Below, piece by piece: positions 44,104 through 54,300 of a DNA stretch of 64,000 nucleotides. A program made the position numbers and the translations under genes. Source of the DNA: Closterium sp. NIES-65 (Eukaryota; Streptophyta; Zygnematophyceae; Desmidiales; Closteriaceae). The DNA lies in assembly GCA_948144175.1 (NCBI GenBank), contig CANXME010002464.1, forward strand, positions 124,001-188,000. Reading direction: 5' to 3'. Numbering within the stretch: position 1 is the first letter of the stretch; each line of letters opens with the position of its first letter. Under the pieces are notes generated by a model. The model was given only the letters and a program-made list of their open reading frames with translations, did no database searches and was not told the DNA's origin.

Positions 44104-47100
44104 TCTGAGCCTGGGGGTGATGCGTCTGGAGCTACTAAGCCTGGTGGTGCGGAGCCAGCGGCCGCTGGACCTGCTCGTGTGGCGTCTGGCGGTGCTGGGC
44201 CTGGAGGTTCTCCGGGTGCTTCGTCTCGGCGGGAGCCACTCTCCCCACACGACCTGCGCGAGTGGTTTGCCCGGCGCTGGAGGCGTACTACTGGAGCTAG
44301 AGCTTCTTCGGCCGCTGAGGGTACTGGTGTCGCCGGTCCCGGAGGTACTCGCCTTGGGAGTGCTGGAGCTGCTGGGCCTGCGGGTACGACTGGAGCTGGA
44401 GCAGCTGAGGGTGTTGGCGCTGAGGCTACTGCTGTCAGTCCTGGCGGTGGTCCTGCTGCGGGTGCTGCTGGTACTGCTGGAGGTCCTGCAGCTGGAGGTG
44501 CTGTTGACACTGGTGCTGCCGCTGAGGGTGCTGGTGCTGTCCCTGCTGTGTCTGGAGTCGCCGCGCGACCTCGGCCGTACTTCGTTCCGCTCCTGCAGCA
44601 GGTTCTTGGTCCTTCTCCTCCTGTACAGTGTCCACCGCCTGTCCAGTCACAGTCACAGTTACCGCCCGCCTCCCCACTGCCTGCTCCCTCTCCTTACACT
44701 GGTCCTACTGGAGGTCTTGCTGAGCATCATGAGCCCGCGTCTCGTCCCGCGTCGCCTGTTCGTGCTGCTCGTGCTAGTGGTAGCGGTTCGCATCAGCGTC
44801 CTCCTCCTGTCCCTGGCACGCACCAGATGTCTCTGCGTCCGTGCACTGCTCCTCTGCGTGTCCCTTTGCCTTCTCCTCCTGAGTCCTCTCTTCCTGCGCT
44901 TGCCGACCCGGAGTCGGACTCTCTTCGTGCTGCCAGTCCTACCGTCACGCGTCTCCTTGCTACTGTCGTGACTGACCCCTCTTTTGAGTCCACTGCTGCG
45001 TCTGCTCTTGTTGCTGAGCTCGTTGACTTTGCTGCTCGCTGTCGTCTAGACTACGCTGCTAGTCTTGTTGCTGAGTCTGCGTCTGTCTGTCCTCCGTCCG
45101 TCGGGGGTGAGTGTGCTCTTGGCACGGACGTCCTTGAGGACAGGCAGGAGGAGTTCCAGTGTCTGGCTGCTGCTTCACCTCATCTCGCGTCCGTACTGCT
45201 TACCCCTGAGGGAGACCCGGATGCACTAGACATCCCGACTCCGCGCTCTTACGCGGAGGCCGTAGAGGGTCCCTACTCCTCTTAGTGGCAGGCAGCTATG
45301 GATGCAGAGATGGCTTCCTGGAAGTCCACAGGCACCTACGTTGACGCGGTTCCTCCTCCTGGGGCGAACATCGTCAGTGGCATGTGGATCTTCAGGGTGA
45401 AGCGGCCGCCGGGCTCTCCACCTGTCTTCAAGGCGCGGTACGTGGCTCGTCGCTTCAGTCAGCGGCAGGGAGTTGACTACTTTCAGACCTTCTCTCCCAC
45501 CCCGAAGATGACCACTCTTCGGGTGCTGCTACACATAGCCGCTCAGCGTGACTACGAGCTTCACTCCCTTGACTTCAGCACTGCTTTCCTGCAGGGTAGC
45601 TTGCACGAGGAGATCTGGCTGTGCCGTCCACCTGGCTTCACTGGGACTTTCCCACCTGGCACCCAGTGGAGCCTCCGACGGCTAGTCTACGGTCTCCACC
45701 AGGCACCGCGCGAGTGGCACGACACACTGAGGACTACGCTTGCGGCTCTTGGGTTTGCTCCCTCTACTACTGACCCGTCGTTGTTTCTGCGCACCGACAC
45801 CTCTCTGCCGCCGTTCTACATCCTCGTGTACGTCGACGACTTGGTCTTTGCCACAGCTGACACTGCTGGACTCGCCCACGTGAAGTCCGAGCTGCAGAAG
45901 AGACACACGTGCACAGACCTCGGTGAACTGCGCAGCTACCTTGGCTTGCAGATCACACGGGACAGAGCACACCGCACCATTACCTTGACTCAGTCACACA
46001 TGGTGCAGCAGGTCCTTCAGCGCTTCGGCTTCACGTACTCCTCGCCTCAGGCCACTCCTCTGTCTACTCGCCACTCGCTCTCAGCTCTGCCTTCGGATGA
46101 GTCCGTAGAGTCGAGTGGCCCGTACCCAGAGCTTGTTGGCTGCCTCATGTACCTGATGACCTGCACACGACCTGACCTTGCATACCCTCTTAGCATTCTC
46201 GCACGCTATGTTGCTCCTGGGAGACACCGACCAGAGCACATGGCTGCAGCGAAGAGGGTGTTGCGCTACCTGTGCAGTACGTCGGGCATGGGGCTAGTGC
46301 TTGGAGGGCGGAGTCCAGTGGTCCTCACTGGGCACGCGGACGCTTCTTGGGCTGACGACCAGGCTACGCAGCGGTCGTCACAGGGTTACACCTTCAGTCT
46401 TGGTTCCGGCTCTGTTTCGTTGCGGGCTACTCGCTCGTCTTCTGTTCTCGGCTCCAGTTGTGAGGCTGAGATCTACGCCGGGGCCATGGCTGCACAGGAG
46501 CTTCGCTGGCTCACCTACCTGCTGACTGACCTCGGAGAGCCGCCTCGTTCTCCTTCAGTGCTGTACGTAGACAACAAGGCCATGCAAGCCTTGTGTCGGG
46601 AGCAACGCCTGGAGCACAGAACGAAGCACATTGCTCTCCGCTACTTTCTTGCTCGTGAGTTGCAGCAGCGTGGTCAGTTGCGACTTGCGTACGTGGCCTC
46701 TGAGGCCAACACTGCTGATGTTTTCACCAAGGCACTTCCGCCTTGTGATCATCAGCGCTTCTCCACTCAGCTGGGTCTTGTGCCTGTCTTGCCTCACTTG
46801 CTCACCCCTTGACCTTGCTTGTACTCTTACATATATATATACCTGCTCTTGCTTGTTTAGCCTTATATATATATATATGTGTGTACTCCTGCATGTGAAC
46901 TGGCCTTGTGGCCTTGACCTTGTGCTCGGACTGTGTGGTGACGTTGTGATCCCCCCTGAGCTTTGTCTGCTTTGCTTGACTGGTCTTGTGACCCCTTGTT
47001 CTCCCCCACTTTGCCTATGGGGGTGTGTCAAATTATAATATTCTGTAGGCTATAGTGGGGTAGCCCATATGGGGTACACATTTCTAGGGTTTCCTAATTT

Positions 47101-47147
47101 GTATCACTTCCATTCCTTAGTCAATCATTCTCGTTCTACTTTCCTCA
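44104..47147 (+). mobile_element. Copia copy 7 (plus), 5' end missing
   Basis: Begins abruptly next to the Gypsy leader in the integrase/RT linker (PGG repeats), then reverse transcriptase and RNase H to TGA at about 46812, an AT-rich 3' part with TATATATATA runs, the CCCCCACTTTGCCTATGGGGG motif region and the 3' LTR 47026-47147. The pol remnant has about two breaks. RNase H is complete in motif content (ADASWADDQATQRSSQG, EHRTKHIALRYFLARE). Confidence 0.85.
47026..47147 (+). repeat. Copia 3' LTR of copy 7, 122 bp
   Basis: Begins TGTCAAATTATAATATTCTG, keeps GTAGGCTATAGTGGGGTAGC and GGGGTACACATTTCTAGGG and ends CTTTCCTCA. It is a third LTR subfamily, closest to the one at 34910. Confidence 0.8.
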
Positions 47148-47288
47148 TATGGTTCCTTCCATGTTTTGAGAGCTTTTTTTAGATAGCATAATAAGGTTAC
47201 CAGAAAGAATGGAATGACAATGCTGGTTGCATGAGGGGTAAAAGCGAATAGTTTGTACAAATGTGGGCGACCTACCGTAATCAGCAAC

Positions 47289-47460
47289 CAGGGCTCTAGA
47301 TATCAGCCTTTTTATGCTGAGTCAGAGTTAGATCAAGCTTTTTTTTAGGGGCTTGGCTGAATCCATTTTTTTTGTTATCTACCTTGGCTGGATTATCACA
47401 ATTTTTTTTCACTATGGTAGCTTTTTCAGCCTTTTTGTATGAGTGTAGGCTGTGCACTCA
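47289..47460 (+). repeat. Left-end copy of the hAT-like family
   Basis: CAGGGCTCTAGATATCAGCC and the following TGAGTCAGAGTT, long T runs and CTGAA/CTGGA motifs align with the left end of the 2676-3963 element (CAGTGCCCTAGACATCAGAC...). The 8-bp flank is TCAGCAAC at 47281-47288. I did not find a matching right end, so this is probably a truncated or strongly diverged copy. Confidence 0.5.
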
Positions 47461-48640
47461 GCCTTGTATAGGGGTTGCACGCACACTGAAACCGGCATTA
47501 CAGGAATTTCTGTCAGCTTGGCTAAGTTTAGGACTGATGCCGTCAATCGTGGGCGGGAAATTGAATTTCCCCCGCGCGGCATCGCACAGTCTCGTGAGAT
47601 CAGCTGCAAGTCCGACAAATCGGGGTTGCGCAGCAGGGAGCGTTGGCGAGATTTGTTGCCAACATATGGCTCGCAGCGCGCTGCGCCTCGCACGACGCCA
47701 TAAACATCCACCCCACCCCACCTTTCCTCAAACACAACCACGTGAGGTGCATGCAGGGACCACCAGGGAGATGGGAGGTTCAATTACGAGGGCCTCTTCC
47801 ACGCTGCCTCATCCTCACCGTCACGCCTATTCCCTCTATCGCCTGCCAACTCTCGCTTCACTTCAGTGCTGACTTGAACCCTTGTTTAGGGTTTAGGGAG
47901 TGAGACTGCTTATGCCAGAACTGTGGCCACCAAACTGAGAGCGGCACGCACTGCAGGCACAGCGTCAGAAATGGTTGATGTCTCTGTGCACTCTGTTTCA
48001 TGCAAATGAGCCCGCCGAGATCCTACGAGGTTAGCTATATTAAATATGCTGGACCAAGCATTGAAATCCGGGCCATAACTAATCCCCTCCAATGTTCTGT
48101 TATTCGCAGGCATTGACAAGAAAAGGGCATTGAAGGAGCTGAGGTCTCTGTGCCCGGTCCTGGGCAGGTGAGGAGGAGGAGAGACTGTGGAGGAGAGAAG
48201 ATGGGAGGCGACTGCTGACGCTGCAAACACACAGACGAGCTGTTGGCTCAGTGGCTACCGGAACAGTGCTCCGGACTACTGGAGTAACTGGCCCCGCGGC
48301 TAAAAGTAGCGGCAGACGAGCAACGGACCCACGGGCGACTGGCGACTACCGGAGATTGTAGCCTCCGGACAGCTGCTGACGACAAGACTGCTGCCTCCAC
48401 TCAACCTCCCCCAGCTGCCCAACGCCCCTCTCACACACCCCCTGCTCAAACCCTAGCCCTACACCCACAGCACCCCCTTAAACCCTAAACCCCAGACTCC
48501 CACACATCCACCCCCCTCAGCGATAGCTGCAGCAGTGGGAGACGAAGGAGGAGGAGGAGGAGGGGACGGGACGCACAACCGACACCCCCACAACCATCAC
48601 CCCCACACCCACCCCCCCACGGCTGCACCGGGTCCAGGAG
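47461..48640. other. Anonymous sequence with plant-type telomere-like motifs
   Basis: No gene could be supported on either strand. TTTAGGGTTTAGGG occurs at 47885-47898 and AAACCCTAAACCCC at about 48479-48492; such teloboxes are frequent in green-lineage promoters and near old telomeric insertions. A palindromic GCGGGAAATTGAATTTCCC stands at about 47553-47571. Confidence 0.4.
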
Positions 48641-48645
48641 CGGCT

Positions 48646-49384
48646 GCTGCAGGGGCCAGGGGCGGCTGCTGCTGGGGCGGTTGCTCCAGGGGCTGCTGCT
48701 GCTGGGGCGGCTGCTCCAGGGGCTGCTGCTCCTAGGGCGGCTGCTCCAGGGGCTGCTGCTGCTGGGGCTGCTCCTGCTGGGGCGGCTGTTGCTGGGGCGG
48801 CTGCTCTAGGGGCTGCTGCTGCAGGGGCGGCTGCTCCAGGGGCTGCTGCTGCTGGGGCGGCTGCTCCAGGGGCTGCTGCTGCTGGGGCGGCTGCTCCAGG
48901 GGCTGCTGCTGCTGGGGCGGCTGCTCCAGGGGCTGCTGCTGCTGGGGCGGCTGCTCCAGGGGCTGCTGCTGCTGGGGCGGCTGCTCCAATGGCTGCTGCT
49001 GCTGGGGCGGCTGCTCCAGGGGCTGCTGCTGCTGGGGCGGCTGCTCCAGGTGCTGCTGCTGCTGGAGCGGCTGCTCCGGGGGCTGCTGCTGCTGGTGTTG
49101 CTCCTGCTGGGGCGGCTGCTGCTGGGGCGGCTGCTGCTGGGGCGGCTGCTCCAGGGGCTGCTGCAGCTGGGGCGGCTGCTGCTGAGGCGGCTGCTCCAGG
49201 TGCTGCTGCTGCTGGGGCGGCTGCTCCAGGGGCTGCTGCTGCTGGGGCTGCTGCTGCTGGGGCGGCTGCTCCAGGGGCTGCTGCTGCTGGGGCGGCTGTT
49301 CGAGGGGCTGCTGCTGCTGGGGCGGCTGCTCCAGAGGCTGCTGCTGCTGGGGCGGCTGCTCCAGGGGCTGCTGCTGCAGCGGAA
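48646..49384. repeat. 30-bp CTG-rich minisatellite, about 24 copies
   Basis: Units made of GGGCGGCTGCTCCAGGGGCT plus GCTGCTGCTG repeat with a 30-base period over about 740 bp, with point variants and a few 15-base partial units. All six frames are open over long distances: PLEQPPQQQQ decapeptides on the minus strand, APGAAAAGAA on the plus. No flanking coding sequence anchors either frame. The array may be part of a retroelement leader, since the GC-rich sequence to its right resembles Copia leaders. Confidence 0.88.
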
Positions 49385-49824
49385 ATTAGGAGGGAGGGGA
49401 GGGGAAGGGCGCGGCCCCCAGGGTGCCCTGACGGGCGACGTGCTAGGGAGCTGCGCAGGCCCCCGAAAGTTCCCCGACGGGCGACGGGAGGGGACCGCGC
49501 GCAGGCCCCTCAGGCGCCGTGACGAGGCGACGATCGGGGCCAGTGCGCGGGCCCCCAAGACGCCGCGACGAAGTAGGAGCCCGCCGCGTGCCTCGGGGCG
49601 CACGGCGGGCAGAAAACCGCCACGCATTCCGAGCGCGTGGCGGGAAGAAAATTAGAATGTCGCGCGCCACAGGGCGCGCGACACACAGTAGGGCAGCCGA
49701 AGCAAGTGGGCCCACAGGCCAGGAGCTTTAAGCTCAGATAGCATATTAAAGTTCTAGAGTGTAGTAGGCTTAGAAGCCATAGTTTAGGTGCCTTAGTAGC
49801 TTAGGTTTTAGGGTGTAAGGAAAA
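49385..49824 (-). other. GC-rich Copia-leader-like sequence beside a lone LTR
   Basis: GTGCCTCGGGGCGCACGGCG, GAAGAAAATTAGAATGTCGC and GCGCGCGACACACAGTAGGG resemble the minus-strand leader pieces near 17690-17790 (CGCCTCGGGGCGCGCGCCAG, GAAAATCGGTCGCACGCCGC). It probably belongs with the LTR at 49825-49954, but no primer-binding site is recognisable. Confidence 0.4.
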
Positions 49825-49954
49825 TGTCAAGAAAGTTGAAAGGAGAGAATGTGATTCACTAGCAAGAGTTGGGATACAAGTACAACACCCTAAATTGGGT
49901 TGTACTCATTATAGAGTACCCCACTGCAGGCTAGACAGCAAATACATTCTGACA
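49825..49954 (-). repeat. Lone Copia-type LTR, about 130 bp
   Basis: On the minus strand it begins TGTCAGAATGTATTTGCTG and ends CAACTTTCTTGACA. It keeps GGGGTAC and TACAACCCAATTTAGGGT blocks of the family. No pol sequence is attached and no clear target duplication was found (GAAAA versus CATTG), so it is a solo or remnant LTR. Confidence 0.65.
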
Positions 49955-50594
49955 CATTGGTCCCCTTCGTTTCCCATATCTGCACCCCCACTTTCATTTT
50001 TTCATTCAATTACTTGCTCTAGCCTGCCTAGCTGGCGAAGCCATGGTGGAATTCATAGGGACCCACTTCCATTTTAAGAAGAAAATGAAGCGCACGTGGC
50101 GATTAACCAACGACGGGTGGTATACCGTGAGCCTCCAGACCCTCCTGAACCACCAGCGCCTCCAGCGCCGCCTGCACCGCCTTCTCCTCCTGCTCCTTCT
50201 GCTCCTCCCGCTCCTCCTGCTCCTCCTGCACCGCTTGTTAAATGTTCTGCGTACACGGGCAATCGGCCCATGCTCCAGCTCCTGCTGCCAGCTACTTTCA
50301 ACGAATGAATGTCTAAGCTGGAGTCCAACAAGCCCACTGATGTGTACGTCCCACCTTCACCGCCGGCACCACGATGGGGACAGCCCAGAGACTGTACGTG
50401 GGACGAGTCGGCTGTGGGCGCCGATGACGTTGTTGCTCCCGATGACGAGCCCTACGGCAATAGTGGAGAGCGTGTGGCAAAGGTGAAACGGGCGCCGAGG
50501 CTAGCACAGAGTCGGACTTGTTCCTAGAGGGCGGCGCAAGTGCTGCGGACAACGACGGCGTGGAGTCTTACATATCCCCCGGTTAACAAATAAA
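49955..50594 (+). other. Region with Pro-rich and acidic open stretches upstream of the transposase
   Basis: Two adjacent open stretches, about 50096-50308 (repeated PPAPPAPP) and 50309-50527 (DVYVPPSPPAPRWGQPRDC, then an acidic run), sit just upstream of the pogo-like DNA-binding domain. They may be 5' coding exons of that transposase or of a captured host gene. No domain is recognised, so I leave function open. Confidence 0.35.
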
Positions 50595-51208
50595 GTCCCC
50601 ACCTCTCTGTTAAGAACCGGGATGCCCGCCCCCCCTCTTGTAGGCATAAGCTGACACAACGTAAGCGGCACTCGTACACCGCCCAGGAGAAGCTTAAGTG
50701 GCTCGTGCGCTTGGAAGTTGCAGCATCAATAAGCGAGGTGGCGCGGGAGTCCGACATCCACCGCAAGTACCTGAATGAGTGGAAGCAGCACGCAGACCAG
50801 CTTAAGGACGCCCACAGCGCATGGAAACGTTTACACGGCCGCTGGAGAGCTTCGTGGTACTGTTTGATGGAGATGAAGGTCTACGTGCAACTCCTCGACT
50901 GGCGGCGCCGGGGTGTTGCACTTTCGGTCGGCAAACTGCAATGGTCTGGCGAGGTGATGAAAGTGCTGTTTCCAGACGTGAAATGGAAAGGGAGTCAGCG
51001 ATGGTCGCAGCGGTTTCGTAAGCAGTGGAACCTTAGCGTCCGCATGAAAACCAAGGTGGCGCAGAAGACTCTACAATGTACATGCCTTGTGTTGTTTGAA
51101 GCACGCTCAAATTTGCTTGGTGTTTTTATTGATTTGAGTGCGCCCATATGTGTGTATCATGTTACTAACTTGCCTTCCCCCTTTGACATTTCATCCCCAT
51201 GCGGAGAC
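50595..51208 (+). pseudogene. pogo/CENP-B-like transposase, DNA-binding part
   Basis: The frame from about 50610 encodes RKRHSYTAQEKLKWLVRLEV and SISEVARESDIHRKYLNEWK, a first helix-turn-helix of the pogo/CENP-B type. A second follows (LLDWRRRGVALSVGKLQ ... KGSQRWSQRFRKQWNLSVRM, KTKVAQK), matching the CENP-B-type domain whose W-x2-RFxxR...LSxRxKT pattern precedes the DDE domain in Tc1/mariner-group pogo transposases. After about 51100 similarity ends, perhaps at an intron. The gene is interrupted at 51208 by Copia copy 8; its DDE part resumes at 58239. Confidence 0.7.
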
Positions 51209-51333
51209 TGAGAAACTGAACGAGAATGAATCGACTAAGGGAAACTTGGGTACAAGTGCAAACCCTAGAAAACTGTACCCCATATGTGCTACCTCACTAT
51301 AGCCTACAGTAACTATGTCATATAAATCTGACA
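51209..51333 (-). repeat. Copia 3' LTR of copy 8, 125 bp
   Basis: On the minus strand it begins TGTCAGATTTATATGAC and ends CGTTCAGTTTCTCA. The inner side carries the CACCCCTATAGGCGAAG junction motif. Confidence 0.9.
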
Positions 51334-54300
51334 CACCCCTATAGGCGAAGTGGGGGAGAACAAGGGGTCACAAGACCAGTCAAGCAAAGTAAAGCAAGCT
51401 CAGGGTGGATCACAAAGTCACCACACATTCCAAGCACAAGTTCAAGGCCACAAGGCCAGTTCACATGCAGGATTACATATATATATAAGGCTAGACGAGC
51501 AAGAGCAGGTGTATATATATATGCAACAGTACAAACAAGGTCAAGGGGTGAGCAAGTGAGGAAAGGTAGGCACAAGACCCAGCTGAGTACAGAAGCGCTG
51601 ATGATCACAAGGCGCAAGTGCCTTGGTGAAGATATCAGCAGTGTTGGCCTCAGAGGCCACGTACGCAAGCCGCAGCTGACCACGCTGCTGTAGCTCACGA
51701 GCAAGGAAGTAGCGGAGAGCAATGTGCTTCGTTCTGTGCTCCAGTCTCTGCTCTCGACACAAGGCCAGCATGGCCTTGTTGTCTACGTACAGCACTGCAG
51801 AACGAGGCGGCTCTCCGAGGACAGTCAGCAGGTAGGTGAGCCAGCGAAGCTCCTGTGCAGCCATGGCCCCGGCGTAGATCTCAGCCTCACAACTGGAGCC
51901 GAGAACAGAAGACGAGCGGGTAGCCCGCCACGAAACATAGCCGGAACCAAGGCTGAAGGTGTAACCCTGTGACGACCGCTGCGTAGCCTGGTCGTCAGCC
52001 CAAGAAGCGTCTGCGTGCCCAGTGAGGACCACTGGACTCTGCCCTCCAAGCACAAGCCCCATGCCCGACGTACTGCACAAGTAGCGCAACACCCTCTTCG
52101 CTGCAGCCATGTGCTCCGGTCTGTGTCTCCCAGGAGAAACATAGCGTGCGAGAATGCTAAGAGGGTATGCAAAGTCAGGTCGTGTGCAAGTCATCAGGTA
52201 CATGAGGCAACCAACAACTCTGGGTACGGGCCACTCGACTCTACGGACTCATCCGAAGGCAGAGCTGAGAGTGAGTGGCGAGTAGGCACAGGAGTGGCCT
52301 AAGCGATGAGTACGTGAAGCCGAAGCGCTGAAGGACCTGCTACACCATGTGTGACTGAGTCAGGGTAATGGTGCGGCGTGCTCTGTCCCGAGTGATCTGC
52401 AAGCCAAGGTAGCTGCGCAGTTCACCCACGTCGGTGCACGTGTGTCTCTTCTACAGCTCGGACATCACGTGGGCGAGTCTAGCAGTGTCAGCTGTGGCAA
52501 AGACCAAGTCGTCAACGTACACGAGGATGTAGAGCGGCGGCAAAGAAGTGTCGGTGCGCGAAAACAGCGACGGGTCGGCAGTAGAGGGAGCAAACCCAAG
52601 AGCCGCAAGTGTAGTCCTCAGTGTGTCGTGCCACTCACGCGGTGCCTGGCGGAGACCGTAGACTAGCCGCCGGAGGCTCCACTGGGTGCCAGGAGGAAAA
52701 GACCCAGTGACGCTAGGTGGGCGACGCAGCCAGATCTCCTCGTGCAGGCTGCCATGCAAGAAAGCAGTGCAGAAGTCAAGAGAGTGTAGCTCGTAGTCAC
52801 GGTGAGCAGCTATGTGCAGCAGTACCCGAAGAGTGGTCATCTTCGGGGTGGGAGAGAAGGTCTGAAAGTAGTCAACTCCCTGCCGCTGACTGAAGCCACG
52901 AGCCACGTAATGCGCCTTGAAGACAGGCGGAGAACCCGGCGGTCGCTTCACCCTGAAAATCCACATGCCACTGACGATGTTCGCCCCAGGCGGGGGAACC
53001 TCGTCAACGTAGGTGCCTGTGGACTTCCAGGAAGCCATCTCTGTGTCCATAGCTGCCTGCCACTAAGAGGAGAAGGGACCCTCTATCGCCTTCGCGTAAG
53101 AGCGCGGAGTCGGAATGTCAAGTGCATCCGGGTCTCCCTCAGGGGTAAGCAATACGGACACGAGATGAGGTGAAGCAGTAGCCAAACACTGGAACTCCTC
53201 CTGCGTGTCCTCAAGGACGTCCGTGCCAAGGGCACACTCACCCCCGACGGACGGAGGACATACAGACTCAAACTCAGCGACAAGACTAGCAGCGTAGTCT
53301 AGACGACAGCGAGCAGCAAAGTCGACGAGCTCAGCAACTAGGGCAGACGCAGCAGTGGACTCAAAGGAAGGGTCAGTGATGACAGTAGCAAGGAGACGCG
53401 TGACAGTAGGATTGGCAGCACGAAGAGAGTCCGACTCCGGGTCAGGAAGAGCAGGAAGAGAGGACTCAGGAGGAGAAGGCAAAGGGGCACGCAGAGGAGC
53501 AGTGGACGGACGCAGAGACATCTGGTGCGTGCTAGGGACAGGAGGAGGACGCTGACGCGAACCACGACCACTAGTGCGAGCAGGACGGACAGGCGACGTA
53601 GAGCGAAACGCAGGCTCACGACGCTCAGCAAGACCTCTAGTAGGACCAGTGTAGGGAGAAGGAGTAGGCAGAGGGGAGGCCGCCTGTAACTGTAACTCTG
53701 ACGGGACAGGCTGTGGACACTCTAAGGGAGAAGGAGGACCAGTAGAAGGCGGAAGACCAAGAACCTGCTGAAGGAGCGGAACGAAGTACGGCCGAGGCCG
53801 CGCGGCCACTCCAGACACAGCACGGACAGCACCAGTACTACCAGCGGCAGCACCAGCGCCAAGAGCACCTCCAGCTCCAGTACCTTCAGCAGCACCAGTA
53901 GCACCCCCAGCAGGACCGCCTCCAGGACCGACAGCAGTAGCCTCAGCGCCAACACCCTCAGCAGCTCCAGCTTTAGTCGTACCCGCAGGCTCAGCAGCTC
54001 CGTTACTCCCAGTACGAGCACCTCCGGGCTCAGCACCCCCAGGCTTAGCACCCCCAGTAGTAGCACCCTCAGGCTCAGCACCCCCATGCGTAGCACCCAC
54101 ACGCTCAGCACCCCCAGAGTCAGCACCCTCAGGCTCAGCACCCTCAGGCTCAGCACCCTCAGCAGCACTAGAGTCACCAGTAACCTCGACAGGCTCGACT
54201 GCGTCTACGTGGGACACACATGAAGGGGCAGGACCCTGAGGGGGGTGGGGGTCTACCGGGGGGGGACCTGGCACAAGGAAGAGCGGTGGCGGGGGGAGGG

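Noticed and set aside
47551-47573. E2F-type palindrome (GCGGGAAATT...AATTTCCC) as a promoter element
   Set aside because: Half of it matches the E2F consensus, but no gene start could be found nearby; too weak to call a regulatory site.
47910-48230. 106-codon minus-strand frame as a host exon
   Set aside because: Composition is protein-like, but I found no convincing splice sites, homology or neighbours; left unassigned.
48245-48300. A second tRNA-like sequence (TGGCTCAGTGG resembles an A box)
   Set aside because: No B box at the proper distance and no cloverleaf pairing.
48806-49627. 273-codon Ser/Arg/Pro frame and Gln/Pro frame as host genes
   Set aside because: Both derive from the 30-bp minisatellite, and neither extends into recognisable protein sequence.
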